The translations under genes were made by a program, and so were the position numbers. A stretch of DNA of 64,000 bases from an uncultured Pelagibacteraceae bacterium. Lineage in GTDB: Bacteria > Pseudomonadota > Alphaproteobacteria > Pelagibacterales > Pelagibacteraceae. The stretch is taken from the NCBI GenBank assembly GCA_902574705.1, contig CACGOM010000002.1:44066-108065 (forward strand), read 5' to 3'. This document shows, in pieces, positions 28,692 through 40,461 of the stretch (the stretch's first letter is position 1; each line of letters starts with the position of its first letter). The notes under the pieces were generated by a model. That model was not told the origin of the DNA. It was given only the letters and a program-made list of their open reading frames with translations, and did no database searches.

Positions 28692-30050
28692 ATGTTTGAA
28701 AATTTAACTAATAAATTTGAAGAAATTTTTTCTTCTTTAAAAAAAGCTCCTTCTCTAAATGAGTCTCAAGTTGATGAGGGTCTGAGAAGTATTAGACAAG
28801 CTTTATTAGAAGCGGATGTTTCGTTAGATGTTACAAAAAACTTTATAGACAAGGTAAAACCCAAAGCACTCGGTCAGGAAATAATCAGATCAACATCGCC
28901 AGGCCAGATGATTGTTAAAATAGTTTATGACGAATTAGTAAATATATTAGGGGAAAAAAATATAGAAATAAATTTAAATGCAGTCCCACCTGTTACAGTT
29001 ATGATGGTAGGACTTCAAGGTTCAGGAAAAACCACTTCAACAGCTAAGCTTGCTAGTTATTTAGAAAAAAATAATAAAAAAAAGGTTATGATGGTTAGTT
29101 TAGATATATATAGACCAGCTGCTCAAGAGCAATTAAAACTTCTTGGTGAACAAAATAATTTAAACACTCTTCCAGTAATCGATGGACAATTGCCAACCGA
29201 AATTTGTCAAAGAGCAATTAATGCAGCTAAACTAAATGGAAGTGATGTTATTTTATTTGATACCGCTGGAAGAACTCAAATAGACTTACAAATGATGAGT
29301 GAAATAAAGCAGATAGAAAGTATTATTAATCCAACAGAGGTAATGTTAGTAGCAGATTCTTTAACAGGACAAGTTGCAGCAAATGTCGCAAAAGAGTTTA
29401 AAACAACAGTAAACTTAACTGGAATAATTTTAACGAGATCGGATGGTGATGGGAGAGGTGGTGCAGCCTTAAGCATGAAATATGTTGCGGAAGTGCCAAT
29501 CAAGTTTTTAGGATCTGGAGAAAAAATTGAAAATCTTGAAGTTTTTCATCCTGATCGTATAGCAAATAGAATTTTAGGCATGGGGGATATTGTATCTCTT
29601 GTGGAAAAAGCATCAGAGGATTTTGATAAAGAAAATATTAAAAAAACTGAAGAAAATTTAAAAAAAGGACAATTTTCTCTTGAAGATTATTTATCTCAAC
29701 TCAGACAAATGAAAAAAATGGGAGGTATAGAAGGAATTATGTCATTTTTGCCTGGAGTTTCAAAAATGAAATCTCAAATGGACCAAGCAGGAGTTGATGA
29801 AAAAATAATTTCAAAAAATGAAGCAGTAATTTTATCTATGACCAAAAAAGAAAGAGCAAATCCGAAAATTATTGACGGCTCTAGAAAAAAAAGAATTGCT
29901 AATGGTTCTGGAACTGACATAGCCACTATCAATAAATTGTTAAAACAATTTAAAATGATGTCTGAAATGATGAAAAAGATGTCCAAAGGAGATATGAAAG
30001 GAATGGCAGATAAAGGAATACCGCCTGAACTTTTTAATCAATTAAAATAA
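28692..30050 (+). CDS. ffh: Signal recognition particle protein Ffh
   Basis: GLQGSGKTTSTAKLASYL, DIYRPAAQEQL, DTAGRTQID, TRSDGDGRGG, Met-rich C-terminus. Confidence 0.97.
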   Translation: MFENLTNKFEEIFSSLKKAPSLNESQVDEGLRSIRQALLEADVSLDVTKNFIDKVKPKALGQEIIRSTSPGQMIVKIVYDELVNILGEKNIEINLNAVPPVTVMMVGLQGSGKTTSTAKLASYLEKNNKKKVMMVSLDIYRPAAQEQLKLLGEQNNLNTLPVIDGQLPTEICQRAINAAKLNGSDVILFDTAGRTQIDLQMMSEIKQIESIINPTEVMLVADSLTGQVAANVAKEFKTTVNLTGIILTRSDGDGRGGAALSMKYVAEVPIKFLGSGEKIENLEVFHPDRIANRILGMGDIVSLVEKASEDFDKENIKKTEENLKKGQFSLEDYLSQLRQMKKMGGIEGIMSFLPGVSKMKSQMDQAGVDEKIISKNEAVILSMTKKERANPKIIDGSRKKRIANGSGTDIATINKLLKQFKMMSEMMKKMSKGDMKGMADKGIPPELFNQLK

Positions 30051-30069
30051 ACAAAAAGGAGAACATAAA

Positions 30070-30501
30070 ATGTTAAAACTTAGGTTATCAAGAGGCGGAA
30101 CTAAAAAAAGACCTATATATAAAATAGTCGTTGCAGAAAGTAAGTTTGCAAGGGATGGAAGATTCATCGAAAAATTAGGTTTTTTTAATCCCTTACTACC
30201 AAAAGAAAAAAAAGAAAGAATAGGTTTAGAAAGTGATCGAATAAAATACTGGTTAAGCCAAGGAGCACAACCAACCACCAGAGTTGCTAGAATTTTAGGA
30301 GAAAATAATTTTATTCCAATGCCGGAAGCAGGAAATAATCCCAACAAAGCTATTCCTAAAAAAGAGAGAAACAAAGAGGAGGAACAACCAAAGGCAGCTG
30401 ATGCTCAAAAGCCAGCAGCAGAAGCCAAGAAAGAGGAAGCTAAGCCAGCAGCGGAAGCTAAGCCAGCAGCAGAAGCCAAGAAAGAGGAAGCTAAGAAATA
30501 G
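30070..30501 (+). CDS. rpsP: 30S ribosomal protein S16 with A/E/K-rich C-terminal extension
   Basis: MLKLRLSRGGTKKRPIYKIVVAESKFARDGRFIEKLGFFNPL; tail with (K)PAAEAKKEEA repeats. Confidence 0.96.
   Translation: MLKLRLSRGGTKKRPIYKIVVAESKFARDGRFIEKLGFFNPLLPKEKKERIGLESDRIKYWLSQGAQPTTRVARILGENNFIPMPEAGNNPNKAIPKKERNKEEEQPKAADAQKPAAEAKKEEAKPAAEAKPAAEAKKEEAKK
30409..30495 (+). repeat. 36-bp perfect direct repeat within rpsP tail
   Basis: aagccagcagcagaagccaagaaagaggaagctaag at 30409-30444 and 30460-30495, offset 51 bp. Confidence 0.9.
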
Positions 30502-30508
30502 TAAAAAA

Positions 30509-31198
30509 ATGTATAAGGTCAAAATATTTACATTATATCCAGAATTTTTTCCTGGCCCGTTTGATAAAGGAATTTATGGAAATGCACTAAAGAAAAAAAT
30601 TTGGGATATCAAAATTGTGGGTATTAGAGACTTTGCTGAGGATAAACACAAAACGGTCGATGACACCCCCTATGGTGGAGGATCTGGGATGGTAATGAGA
30701 GCAGATGTAATTGCTAATTCTCTAGATAATAATTTAGAGAAAAATGAAAAAGTTTATTACCTTAGTCCAAGAGGAAAATTGCTAACCCAAGAAATAGCAA
30801 AAAAAATTTCAAAAGAAAAATCTCTAAATATTTTATGTGGTCATTTCGAAGGAATAGATCAAAGAGTTATAGATAATAGAAATATTGAGGAAATTAGTAT
30901 CGGTGATTATGTGATTTCTGGAGGTGAAACAGCTTCGTATGTTGTGTTGGATAGTGTTTTGAGATTATTGCCTGGAGTTTTGGGAAATGAGGACTCAATA
31001 CTCTATGAAAGCTTTGAAAACGGACTTTTAGAATATCCACAATATACAAAACCTCAAATTTGGCAGAAAAATAAGGTTCCAGAGGTCTTATTATCAGGAG
31101 ATCATGCTAAAATTAAACACTGGCGTTTATCTCAATCTGAGGCTATAACACGCGACCGAAGACCAGATTTGTGGCAAAAACATAACAAAAAAAATTAA
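30509..31198 (+). CDS. trmD: tRNA (guanine-N1)-methyltransferase TrmD
   Basis: [56 protein letters not shown]; upstream ORF extension into rpsP tail is not homologous-looking. Confidence 0.96.
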   Translation: MYKVKIFTLYPEFFPGPFDKGIYGNALKKKIWDIKIVGIRDFAEDKHKTVDDTPYGGGSGMVMRADVIANSLDNNLEKNEKVYYLSPRGKLLTQEIAKKISKEKSLNILCGHFEGIDQRVIDNRNIEEISIGDYVISGGETASYVVLDSVLRLLPGVLGNEDSILYESFENGLLEYPQYTKPQIWQKNKVPEVLLSGDHAKIKHWRLSQSEAITRDRRPDLWQKHNKKN

Positions 31199-31202
31199 TA
31201 TA

Positions 31203-31784
31203 ATGAAAAACATTGAAGAAATTAATAATTTAAAAGTAAAAGAGATTATTGCTCAAAAAAAACATCCTGAATTTTTCCCTGGAGATATTATTAAAGTTGG
31301 AGTTAAAATCACAGAAGGCAAAAGAGATAGAATTCAATATTTTGAGGGAGTTTGTATTGCTAAAAAAAACAGAGACATAAATTCATCATTTACAGTTAGA
31401 AAAATTTCTTTTGGTGAAGGGGTTGAAAGAACTTTTGCACTTTATAGCCCAGTAGTGGGAACTATTAAAGTAATTAGATCTGGAAAAGTTAGAAGAGCAA
31501 AACTTTATTATTTAAGAGATAGAACTGGTAAATCTGCAAGAATTTCAGAGAAAATTAAAAAGAAAATTGGAATTGATTTAGAAACAAAAATTCAAGAAGT
31601 CACAGAAGAAAATGTAGCTACTCCATCTGCAGAACAAGTTAAAAAAGAAGATACTAAATCTGTAGAAACTGCAAAAGCAGATCCCAAATTAAAAGCTGAA
31701 GCACCAAAAGTAGAGATAAAAAAAGAAGATTCTAAGCCAAAAGATAAAGCTGAACCTACGAAAAAAGAAGAGACAAAAGAATAA
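31203..31784 (+). CDS. rplS: 50S ribosomal protein L19 with K/E-rich C-terminal extension
   Basis: [55 protein letters not shown]; long low-complexity tail. Confidence 0.96.
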   Translation: MKNIEEINNLKVKEIIAQKKHPEFFPGDIIKVGVKITEGKRDRIQYFEGVCIAKKNRDINSSFTVRKISFGEGVERTFALYSPVVGTIKVIRSGKVRRAKLYYLRDRTGKSARISEKIKKKIGIDLETKIQEVTEENVATPSAEQVKKEDTKSVETAKADPKLKAEAPKVEIKKEDSKPKDKAEPTKKEETKE

Positions 31785-31804
31785 GAAAATATAATTTTTT
31801 CTAA

Positions 31805-33208
31805 ATGCCTAAAACCCTTTATGATAAAATTTGGAATGAACATCTTGTTCATGAGCAACAAGATGGTACTTCTTTATTGTTTGTTGATAGACATTTAATA
31901 CATGAAGTTACAAGTCCACAAGCGTTTGAAGGTTTAAGAAATTCTCAAAGAAAAGTAAGACAACCAAGTCTTACCTTAGCTGTTGCAGATCATAATGTTC
32001 CAACTACTGATAGATCAAAAGGAATTTCAGATGAGGAGTCAAAAATCCAAGTTAATACACTAGATTCTAATTGTAAAGAATTTGGGATTCAAATTTTTGG
32101 AATGAATGATAAAAGACAAGGTATTGTTCATATAATAGGTCCCGAACAAGGTTTTACACAACCGGGTACAATAATTGTATGTGGAGATAGTCATACCGCA
32201 ACACATGGAGCTTTTGGAGCATTAGCCTTTGGTATTGGTACTTCAGAGGTTGAGCATGTTTTAGCAACACAAACTTTGGTTCAAAAAAAATCAAAAAATT
32301 TTAGGATAAATGTTAATGGCAGTCTACCTATCGGAGTAACCTCTAAAGATGTAATTTTACAAATTATTGGAAAAATAGGTACCGCTGGTGGAACTGGGTA
32401 TGTCATTGAATATTCTGGAAACTTAATTTCATCTTTAAGTGTAGAAAATAGAATGACAATCTGCAATATGACTATTGAAGGTGGAGCGAGAGCTGGATTA
32501 ATTGAACCAGATCAAAAAGTTTTTGATTACTTAAAAGGTAAACCAATGTCTCCCAAAGGGAAAAATTGGGATAAAGCACTCGAGTATTGGAAAACCCTTA
32601 AATCAGACGAAAATGCTAAATTTGATAAAGAGGTAAACCTCGATGGTAAAGATATAAAGCCAATGGTAACTTGGGGCACTTCACCTCAAGATGTATTGAC
32701 TATAGATGAAAATGTTCCAAATCCAGAAGCCGAAACAGATTTAGATAAAAAAAACTCAATCGAAAGATCTTTAAAATACATGGGTTTAAAACCTGACACA
32801 AAAGTTAAGGATATTAAAATTGACAAAGTTTTCATAGGCAGTTGTACGAATGGAAGAATTGAAGATTTGAGAGAAGCGGCAAAAATTTTAAAAGATAAGA
32901 AAATTGCAGGTCATGTAAATGCAATGGTAGTGCCTGGCTCAGGACTAGTTAAACAACAGGCAGAGCAGGAAGGACTTGATAAAATATTTATAAATTCAGG
33001 TTTTGAATGGAGAGAGCCTGGATGCTCAATGTGTTTAGCAATGAATGCTGATAAACTTCAGCCAGGAGAGAGATGCGCATCAACATCAAATAGAAATTTT
33101 GAAGGAAGACAAGGCAGAGGAGGAAGAACTCACCTAGTGAGTCCCGGTATGGCTGCAGCTGCAGCAATTTCTGGAAACTTAGACGATGTTAGAAAGTATC
33201 AAAACTAA
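31805..33208 (+). CDS. leuC: 3-isopropylmalate dehydratase large subunit
   Basis: 467 aa; [40 protein letters not shown]. Confidence 0.97.
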   Translation: MPKTLYDKIWNEHLVHEQQDGTSLLFVDRHLIHEVTSPQAFEGLRNSQRKVRQPSLTLAVADHNVPTTDRSKGISDEESKIQVNTLDSNCKEFGIQIFGMNDKRQGIVHIIGPEQGFTQPGTIIVCGDSHTATHGAFGALAFGIGTSEVEHVLATQTLVQKKSKNFRINVNGSLPIGVTSKDVILQIIGKIGTAGGTGYVIEYSGNLISSLSVENRMTICNMTIEGGARAGLIEPDQKVFDYLKGKPMSPKGKNWDKALEYWKTLKSDENAKFDKEVNLDGKDIKPMVTWGTSPQDVLTIDENVPNPEAETDLDKKNSIERSLKYMGLKPDTKVKDIKIDKVFIGSCTNGRIEDLREAAKILKDKKIAGHVNAMVVPGSGLVKQQAEQEGLDKIFINSGFEWREPGCSMCLAMNADKLQPGERCASTSNRNFEGRQGRGGRTHLVSPGMAAAAAISGNLDDVRKYQN

Positions 33209-33813
33209 TGCAAAAATTTGATAAATTAAAAAGTATCCCGGCATATTTACCAATAGTAAATATTGATACAGATATGCTAATTCCAAAACAATTTCTTAAA
33301 ACAATTAAAAGAACTGGTCTTGGTAAAAATTTGTTCTTTGAAATGCGATACGATGATCAAGGAAATATTATCAAAGATTTTATTTTAAATAAAGAACCAT
33401 TCAATAAATCAAAAATCTTGATCGCTGGTAAAAATTTTGGATGTGGCTCTTCAAGAGAACATGCTCCATGGGCATTACTAGATTTTGGAATTACTTGTGT
33501 AATAAGTTCAAGTTATGCTGATATTTTTTATAATAATTGTTTTAAAAATGGAATATTGCCAATCGTATTAGATGATGAAAAAATTAAACAAATTTCAGAG
33601 TATTCTAACAGAAAGGAAGAAATTGAAATAGATTTAAAAAATCAAAAAATATTATTTGGAAATAATGAAATTATTTTTGAAATAGACTCATTTAAAAAAA
33701 AATGTCTTTTAGAAGGTTTAGACGATATAGCATTATCTTTAGAAAAAACTGATAAAATATTATCTTTTGAAAAAAATTTAAAAAATTCAAAACCATGGAT
33801 TTTTAATGATTAA
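33208..33813 (+). CDS. leuD: 3-isopropylmalate dehydratase small subunit
   Basis: [39 protein letters not shown]. Confidence 0.97.
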   Translation: MQKFDKLKSIPAYLPIVNIDTDMLIPKQFLKTIKRTGLGKNLFFEMRYDDQGNIIKDFILNKEPFNKSKILIAGKNFGCGSSREHAPWALLDFGITCVISSSYADIFYNNCFKNGILPIVLDDEKIKQISEYSNRKEEIEIDLKNQKILFGNNEIIFEIDSFKKKCLLEGLDDIALSLEKTDKILSFEKNLKNSKPWIFND

Positions 33814-34912
33814 AATCAAAAAAAGAAAATTTCTACTTTTGCCAGGAGATGGGATTGGACCCGAAGTAGTTGCTGAGGTAAAAAAAATTATTGTTTGGTT
33901 TAATAAAAATAAATCTTTAGATTTTGAAATTGATGAAGATTTAGCAGGCGGCGTTTCATATGATAAACATGGAACTCCAATTACTGATGAAGTATTTTAT
34001 AAAGCATTAGAATCAGAGGCTGTAATATTAGGTGCTGTGGGTGGTCCCAAATGGGATAATGTTGAATTTTCAAAAAAACCAGAGAGAGCATTACTAAAAC
34101 TAAGAAAAGAGTTAAAACTTTTTGCAAATCTAAGACCTGCGATCTGCTTTGAACAACTAGTCGAAGCATCAACACTCAAACCTGAAATAGTTTCAGGATT
34201 AGATATTATGATAGTACGAGAACTAACAGGAGGAATTTACTTTGGAGAACCAAGAGGAATTAAACCAATTGATAATGGAGAAAGAAAAGGAATTAATACA
34301 CATACCTATACAACAAGTGAAATACAAAGAGTTGCTAGAGTAGCTTTTGATTTAGCAAAAAAAAGGCAAAATAAAGTAACTTCTTGTGAAAAATCAAATG
34401 TAATGGAGGCAGGGTTACTTTGGAGAGAAGAGGTTCAAGACTTACATGATAAAGAATATAATGATGTAAAACTTGATCATATGTTAGCTGATAATTGTGC
34501 AATGCAACTTTTGAGAAATCCCAAACAATTTGATGTAATTGTCACAGACAATCTGTTTGGAGATATGCTTTCAGATCAAGCATCTATGTTAACAGGATCA
34601 CTTGGACTTTTACCATCAGCATCTCTAGGGGCTAAAAACAAAGAGGGACAGATGAGAGCAATGTATGAGCCGATTCACGGATCAGCTCCAGATATAGCAG
34701 GAAAAGGTATAGCAAATCCAATAGCAACTATTTTAAGTTTTGCTATGGCCTTAAGATATTCTCTTGATTTAGATAAAGAAGCAAATGCACTTGAGAAAGC
34801 GGTCCACGATGTATTGAATGAAGGTTTAAGAACAAAAGATATAATTTCTAAAGGAAAAAAAGAAGTTTCCACATCTCAAATGGGTGATGCGATAATTTCA
34901 AAATTGCAATAA
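33806..34912 (+). CDS. leuB: 3-isopropylmalate dehydrogenase
   Basis: [53 protein letters not shown]. Confidence 0.97.
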   Translation: MIKIKKRKFLLLPGDGIGPEVVAEVKKIIVWFNKNKSLDFEIDEDLAGGVSYDKHGTPITDEVFYKALESEAVILGAVGGPKWDNVEFSKKPERALLKLRKELKLFANLRPAICFEQLVEASTLKPEIVSGLDIMIVRELTGGIYFGEPRGIKPIDNGERKGINTHTYTTSEIQRVARVAFDLAKKRQNKVTSCEKSNVMEAGLLWREEVQDLHDKEYNDVKLDHMLADNCAMQLLRNPKQFDVIVTDNLFGDMLSDQASMLTGSLGLLPSASLGAKNKEGQMRAMYEPIHGSAPDIAGKGIANPIATILSFAMALRYSLDLDKEANALEKAVHDVLNEGLRTKDIISKGKKEVSTSQMGDAIISKLQ

Positions 34913-34938
34913 TTAATCATTTATTTTAAGGTCCTCAA

Positions 34939-36702
34939 ATGCCAAATTACACAGCACCAGTAGAAGATATGATGTTTCTTTTCGATAAGTTAAGAAATAA
35001 TAAAAATTATAATGAAATTGAAAAGTATAAAGAAGTAAATTCAGAACTTGTAAAAAATATATTAGAGGAAGCAGCTAAAATAAATCAAAACATAATTTTA
35101 CCACTTGCTAAAATAGGCGATGAAAACCCAACTGTTTTAGAAAATGGCATTGTTAGAACACCCCCAGGATATAAGGAAGCTTATACTAAATTTATAGAAG
35201 ATGGATGGACTTCTTTATCTTGTGATCCTAAGTATGGCGGCCAAGGAATGCCAAAGACAGTAAGTGCATTTTTCGATGAAATGTTATCATCTGCAAGTTT
35301 ATCATTTAAATTATATAGCGAACTAAGTATTGGTGCGTATAATTGCATTAATCATCATGCTACTGAAGAAATAAAAAATAAATATTTACCCAAGATGGTA
35401 GAAGGCAAATGGAGTGGTACCATGTGTTTGACGGAACCAGTATGTGGTACGGATCTAGGATTACTTAAAACGAAAGCAGAAGAACAAAAGGATGGAACTT
35501 ACAAATTAAATGGTCAAAAAATATTTATTACATCAGGCGATCATGATTTGACAGAAAATATTATTCATCTTGTTATTGCCAGAGCAACTGACTCACCAAA
35601 AGGAACTAAAGGGATTAGTTTATTCCTGGTACCAAAATTTAAAGTAAATAATGATGGATCCTTGGGACAAAGAAATGGAATTTCAACGGGCTCTATTGAA
35701 AGTAAAATGGGTATAAAAGGATCTGCAACGTGTGTTTTAAATTTTGACGATGCCGTTGGATATATGATAGGTCCAAAAAATAAGGGTTTAAACTCAATGT
35801 TTACTATGATGAACTTAGAGAGAATTGTTGTCGGAATACAGGGGCTTGGAATTTCAGAAACAGCATACCAAAACTCTTTAAGTTATGCCAAAGAAAGAAA
35901 ACAAGGAAAAACAAATAATAGTAAATCAACAAATGGTGCAGATATAATAATCGAGCACGCCGATATTAGAAGATCGCTTCTTAATATGAAATCCATAATT
36001 GAGGGTGAAAGAGCGTTATGTTTTTGGTTATCACAACAAACCGAGGTGAGTTTATATCACAATGATGAGGACATTAGAAAAGAAGCATCTGATTATGTTT
36101 CTTTAATGACACCAGTTGTTAAAACAATGTTTACTGATTTAGGTATGGAAATTACCAGTGATGCAATGCAAGTTCACGGTGGGTATGGATATACTAAAGA
36201 CCAAGGTATTGAGCAGCTCTATAGAGACAATAGAATAACCCCAATTTATGAAGGAACAAATTCTGTTCAAGCTTTAGATTTAGTTTTTAGAAAATTAGTC
36301 AATAAAAATGGGGATATAATTGATAAATATTTGAATATGATCAGAAATGATTTTAATAAATCTGAACATAAAATTAAACCATTTATTGATGATTTTAATA
36401 ATAGCTTAGATACATTAAATAAGTTCACACTTTGGATAAAAGATAAACTTAATAATTCAAAAGATGATGCAAGCGCTGCATGCAATGATTATTTAAAAGC
36501 TCTAGGTTTTGTTTCTATTGCTCATTCTTGGATAAAAGTCTTGGAAATTTGTTTTGAAGATTATGATAACAATAAAACTTTCTATGAAGACAAAATTCAA
36601 ACGGCTAAGTTTTATTTTAAAAGAGTTCTACCTAGAGCTGAAAATCACTTTAAAACAGCATCAACTGGAAGTGATTACATAATGAACTTTAAATTTAATT
36701 AA
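34939..36702 (+). CDS. dmdC: Acyl-CoA dehydrogenase, probable 3-methylmercaptopropionyl-CoA dehydrogenase DmdC
   Basis: 587 aa; MCLTEPVCGTDLG, MQVHGGYGYTKDQGIEQLYRDNRITPIYEGTNSVQALD; adjacent to dmdB and dmdA. Confidence 0.88.
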   Translation: MPNYTAPVEDMMFLFDKLRNNKNYNEIEKYKEVNSELVKNILEEAAKINQNIILPLAKIGDENPTVLENGIVRTPPGYKEAYTKFIEDGWTSLSCDPKYGGQGMPKTVSAFFDEMLSSASLSFKLYSELSIGAYNCINHHATEEIKNKYLPKMVEGKWSGTMCLTEPVCGTDLGLLKTKAEEQKDGTYKLNGQKIFITSGDHDLTENIIHLVIARATDSPKGTKGISLFLVPKFKVNNDGSLGQRNGISTGSIESKMGIKGSATCVLNFDDAVGYMIGPKNKGLNSMFTMMNLERIVVGIQGLGISETAYQNSLSYAKERKQGKTNNSKSTNGADIIIEHADIRRSLLNMKSIIEGERALCFWLSQQTEVSLYHNDEDIRKEASDYVSLMTPVVKTMFTDLGMEITSDAMQVHGGYGYTKDQGIEQLYRDNRITPIYEGTNSVQALDLVFRKLVNKNGDIIDKYLNMIRNDFNKSEHKIKPFIDDFNNSLDTLNKFTLWIKDKLNNSKDDASAACNDYLKALGFVSIAHSWIKVLEICFEDYDNNKTFYEDKIQTAKFYFKRVLPRAENHFKTASTGSDYIMNFKFN

Positions 36703-36703
36703 A

Positions 36704-38332
36704 ATGAATAACTACGAAAAAAATCTGGAAAAAAATAACGCAAATTTTATTCCTTTAACTCCTTTAAGTTTTTTAGAAAGAGCAAAAGATATCTATCCAA
36801 ATTATGAAGCTCTAGTTTATGAGTCAAGAAGCTATACTTGGACCGAGGTGTACAAAAGATGTATTAAATTTGCAAGTGCTCTAGAAAAAATTGGTATTGG
36901 TAAGGGAGATACTGTTTCAGTAATGGCATTTAATACTCCTGAAATTTTCGAAGCACACTATTCTGTACCTATGACAGGTGCAGTTTTAAATACAATTAAT
37001 GTAAGACTAGATGCAAAAACTGTTTCTTATATTCTCGACCACAGTGAAGCCAAAGTATTCATTGTTGACAGACAACTACATTCTATCATTGAAAAAGCAC
37101 TCACAACGGTCAAGAAAAAACCCATTATAATTGACATTCAAGATAATTTTGCCGATCAAAAATTATTAAAAAAAATAGGTGAATATGATTATGAAAGTTT
37201 TTTAAAATCTGGAGATGAAAATTATGTTTGGCGAAGACCAAAAGATGAGTGGGAGGCAATTTCATTGAATTATACCTCTGGAACTACTGGAAATCCGAAG
37301 GGCGTAGTTTATCACCATAGAGGATCATATCTAATGTCTACTGGAAGTGCTGTTGCCTGGAATATGCCGAATAGACTAAATTTTCTAACTGTTGTGCCAA
37401 TGTTTCATTGTAATGGATGGGGCTATCCATGGACCATACCTATGCTAAACGGAAAGACAGTTTGTTTAAGAGCTATAGATATAAAAAAAATATTTGAATT
37501 AATTGAAAAACATAAAATTACCCATTTTGGTGGAGCGCCTATAGTATTAAATATGATTACTGGAGCTTCTCAATCTGATCAAAAAAAGTTAAATCATAAA
37601 GTTCATGTTCTTACTGCTGGGGCTCCCCCACCAAGTATAATATTCAAAAAAATGAAAGCATTAGGTTTTGAAGTTATGCATGTTTATGGATTAACTGAAA
37701 CATATGGACATATAACTCAATGTGCTTGGAACGATGAGTGGAATTCGCTTGATGAAGATAAGCAAAATGAAATAAAGGCAAGACAAGGTGTAAGATATCC
37801 AAATACCGAAGATGCAATGGTTATAGATCCAGATACTATGAAACCGGTACCTAAAGATGGAAAGTCAATGGGTGAAATAATGATTAGAGGAAATATTGTT
37901 ATGAAAGGTTACTTTAAGGATAAAGAAGCTACTGAAAAAGCTATGGCAAATGGATGGTTTCATTCTGGAGATTTAGCAGTAATGCATCCTGATGGGTATA
38001 TAAAGATACAAGACAGATCAAAGGATATAATTATTTCTGGAGGTGAAAATATTTCTTCTATTGAAATTGAAAATACTTTAGCAAAGCATCCCGCAGTTTC
38101 GATTGCTGCAGTAGTTGCAAAATCTGATGAAAAATGGGGAGAGGTACCTTGTGCTTTTATTGAAAAAGTAAAAGATAAAGATGTTTCAGAAAAAGAACTT
38201 ATAGACTTTTGTAAAGAGAGTTTAGCTGGGTTTAAAGTTCCAAAAAAAATTGACTTTAGGGAACTGCCAAAAACATCTACAGGTAAAATACAGAAATTTG
38301 AACTAAGAAAAATAGCAAGGAATTTAAATTAA
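36704..38332 (+). CDS. dmdB: AMP-binding acyl-CoA ligase, probable 3-methylmercaptopropionate-CoA ligase DmdB
   Basis: 542 aa; NYTSGTTGNPKGVVYHHRG, GWFHSGDLAVMHPDGYIKIQDRSKDIIISGGENISSIEIE; between dmdC and dmdA. Confidence 0.88.
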   Translation: MNNYEKNLEKNNANFIPLTPLSFLERAKDIYPNYEALVYESRSYTWTEVYKRCIKFASALEKIGIGKGDTVSVMAFNTPEIFEAHYSVPMTGAVLNTINVRLDAKTVSYILDHSEAKVFIVDRQLHSIIEKALTTVKKKPIIIDIQDNFADQKLLKKIGEYDYESFLKSGDENYVWRRPKDEWEAISLNYTSGTTGNPKGVVYHHRGSYLMSTGSAVAWNMPNRLNFLTVVPMFHCNGWGYPWTIPMLNGKTVCLRAIDIKKIFELIEKHKITHFGGAPIVLNMITGASQSDQKKLNHKVHVLTAGAPPPSIIFKKMKALGFEVMHVYGLTETYGHITQCAWNDEWNSLDEDKQNEIKARQGVRYPNTEDAMVIDPDTMKPVPKDGKSMGEIMIRGNIVMKGYFKDKEATEKAMANGWFHSGDLAVMHPDGYIKIQDRSKDIIISGGENISSIEIENTLAKHPAVSIAAVVAKSDEKWGEVPCAFIEKVKDKDVSEKELIDFCKESLAGFKVPKKIDFRELPKTSTGKIQKFELRKIARNLN

Positions 38333-39442
38333 ATGAAAGCCTTTTCTATTGCTAAATCAAGAAGGATAAGAAGTACGCCTTATACATCTAGAATCGAAAA
38401 GCAAGGTGTTACAGCTTATACAACATATAATCATATGTTATTACCAGCAGCTTTTGGATCCTTAGAAGACTCTTATCATCATTTAAAAAAAAATGTTCAA
38501 ATATGGGATGTTGCTGGTGAAAGGCAAGTTGAGGTAAGAGGAAAAGACTCAGCAAAATTAGTTCAAATGATGACTTGTAGGGATCTATCAAAGTCTAAAG
38601 ATGGTAGATGTTATTATTGTCCAATTATTGATGATGATGCAGGAATAATTAATGACCCTGTTGTACTTAGACTAAGGGAAGATAGATGGTGGATTTCAAT
38701 TGCAGACTCTGATGTAATTTTATTTGCAAAGGGGTTGGCTATAGGTAATAAATTTGATGTAAAAATATTTGAGCCTAATGTAGATATTATGGCTATTCAA
38801 GGTCCTAAGTCATTTGGATTGATGGAAAAAGTTTTTGGAGAAAAAATTACTAATTTGAAATTTTTTGGTTTTGATTATTTTGACTTTAAAGGAACAAAAC
38901 ATTTAATTGCAAGATCTGGATGGTCTAAGCAGGGTGGTTATGAAATTTATGTAGAGAATACAAAATCTGGATTAGAACTTTATGATCATTTATTTGAAAT
39001 AGGAAAAGAATTTAATGTAAAACCAGGATGTCCAAATCTTATTGAGAGAATAGAAAGTGGGCTTTTATCATATGGTAATGATATGGATCTTTATGACAAT
39101 CCTTTCGAGTGTGGATTTGATAAATATGTGAATTTAGATTCTGATGTAAGTTTTTTAGGCAAAGATAAATTGAAAAAGATAAAGTCAGAGGGAATTAAGA
39201 GAAAATTAATGGGGCTTGTTATTGATGTAAAAGAAATAAGTATGACAAAGTCTTTGGATGTTAAAGATGAAAATAATAACTTAATTGGTGAGTTAAGATC
39301 GGCATGCTTCTCACCACATTTTAATAAAGTCATCGGCATTGCTATGATTAAGAAGCCATTTTATACACCATCTCAAAATGTGAAAGTTGATATAAATGGT
39401 AATATTTGCAACGGAAAAGTTTGTGATTTACCATTCATTTAG
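38333..39442 (+). CDS. dmdA: Dimethylsulfoniopropionate demethylase DmdA
   Basis: 369 aa; [60 protein letters not shown], closely matching recalled Pelagibacter DmdA. Confidence 0.95.
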   Translation: MKAFSIAKSRRIRSTPYTSRIEKQGVTAYTTYNHMLLPAAFGSLEDSYHHLKKNVQIWDVAGERQVEVRGKDSAKLVQMMTCRDLSKSKDGRCYYCPIIDDDAGIINDPVVLRLREDRWWISIADSDVILFAKGLAIGNKFDVKIFEPNVDIMAIQGPKSFGLMEKVFGEKITNLKFFGFDYFDFKGTKHLIARSGWSKQGGYEIYVENTKSGLELYDHLFEIGKEFNVKPGCPNLIERIESGLLSYGNDMDLYDNPFECGFDKYVNLDSDVSFLGKDKLKKIKSEGIKRKLMGLVIDVKEISMTKSLDVKDENNNLIGELRSACFSPHFNKVIGIAMIKKPFYTPSQNVKVDINGNICNGKVCDLPFI

Positions 39443-39462
39443 TATAACATCACATAATTATC

Positions 39463-40461
39463 ATGAATATTTGTATTGTGGGAGCAACAGGAAACGTTGG
39501 TAGAAAAATTTTAGATGTACTAGATAAAAAAAATTTTTCTTTTGATCAACTCTATCTACTTGCTTCAGAAAAAAGTGTGGGAAAAAAAATCCTTTTTAAA
39601 AAAAAGGAGTACGTAGTATCCAATTTAGAAGAATTTGATTTTTCTAAATGTGATATTTCCTTTTTTTCAGCAGGTGGAAAAATAGCAGAAAAATTTGCAG
39701 AAAAAGCTGCTAGACATTCAATTGTAATTGACAACTCAAGTTTTTTTAGAATGGATCCAGATGTTCCATTAATTGTACCACAAGTAAACTCAGACGATCT
39801 CATCAATATTAAAAAGAATATAATTGCGAATGCAAATTGCTCAACTATTCAAATGGTAATTGCTTTAAAACCGTTACATGAAATATTTAAGATAAAAAGA
39901 ATAGTTGTTTCAACATATCAGTCAGTTTCTGGAGCAGGGAAAGATTCAATGGATGAATTAATAGATCAAACAAAACTCGCTCTGGATAATAAAAAAATTA
40001 ATTCGAAAAATTTTACAAAACAAATTGCATTTAATGCAATTCCACATATCGATGATTTTTCAAATGACGGTTATACAAAAGAAGAAATGAAAATGATTAA
40101 TGAGACAAAAAAGATATTAGATAAAAGTGTTGATGTAACTGCAACATGTGTAAGAGTTCCAGTGTTAGTATCTCATGCAGAATCTATAAATATTGAATTT
40201 GAAAAAGAATTTACTTTAGAAAAAGTAAAAAATTTGTTGGAAAATGCAGAGGGCTGTAAAGTTGTGAATGATCAAAAAGATGGTGGATACATTACACAAC
40301 TTGAGGCAGCAGGCAGGGATGAAACTTTTATTTCTAGAATAAGAAAAGATAATACAAATGAAAAGGCTATAAATCTTTGGATAGTTTCTGATAACTTATT
40401 AAGAGGTGCGGCTCTAAACGCTGTAGAAATAGCAGAGGCATATATTAAAACAAAGCAATGA
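39463..40461 (+). CDS. asd: Aspartate-semialdehyde dehydrogenase
   Basis: VGATGNVGRKILDVLDK, IIANANCSTIQMV, STYQSVSGAGKDSMDEL. Confidence 0.96.
   Translation: MNICIVGATGNVGRKILDVLDKKNFSFDQLYLLASEKSVGKKILFKKKEYVVSNLEEFDFSKCDISFFSAGGKIAEKFAEKAARHSIVIDNSSFFRMDPDVPLIVPQVNSDDLINIKKNIIANANCSTIQMVIALKPLHEIFKIKRIVVSTYQSVSGAGKDSMDELIDQTKLALDNKKINSKNFTKQIAFNAIPHIDDFSNDGYTKEEMKMINETKKILDKSVDVTATCVRVPVLVSHAESINIEFEKEFTLEKVKNLLENAEGCKVVNDQKDGGYITQLEAAGRDETFISRIRKDNTNEKAINLWIVSDNLLRGAALNAVEIAEAYIKTKQ

Noticed and set aside
30401-30508. N-terminal extension of trmD into rpsP tail
   Set aside because: Frame-shifted reading of the rpsP repeat; TrmD homology starts at [13 protein letters not shown] (30509)
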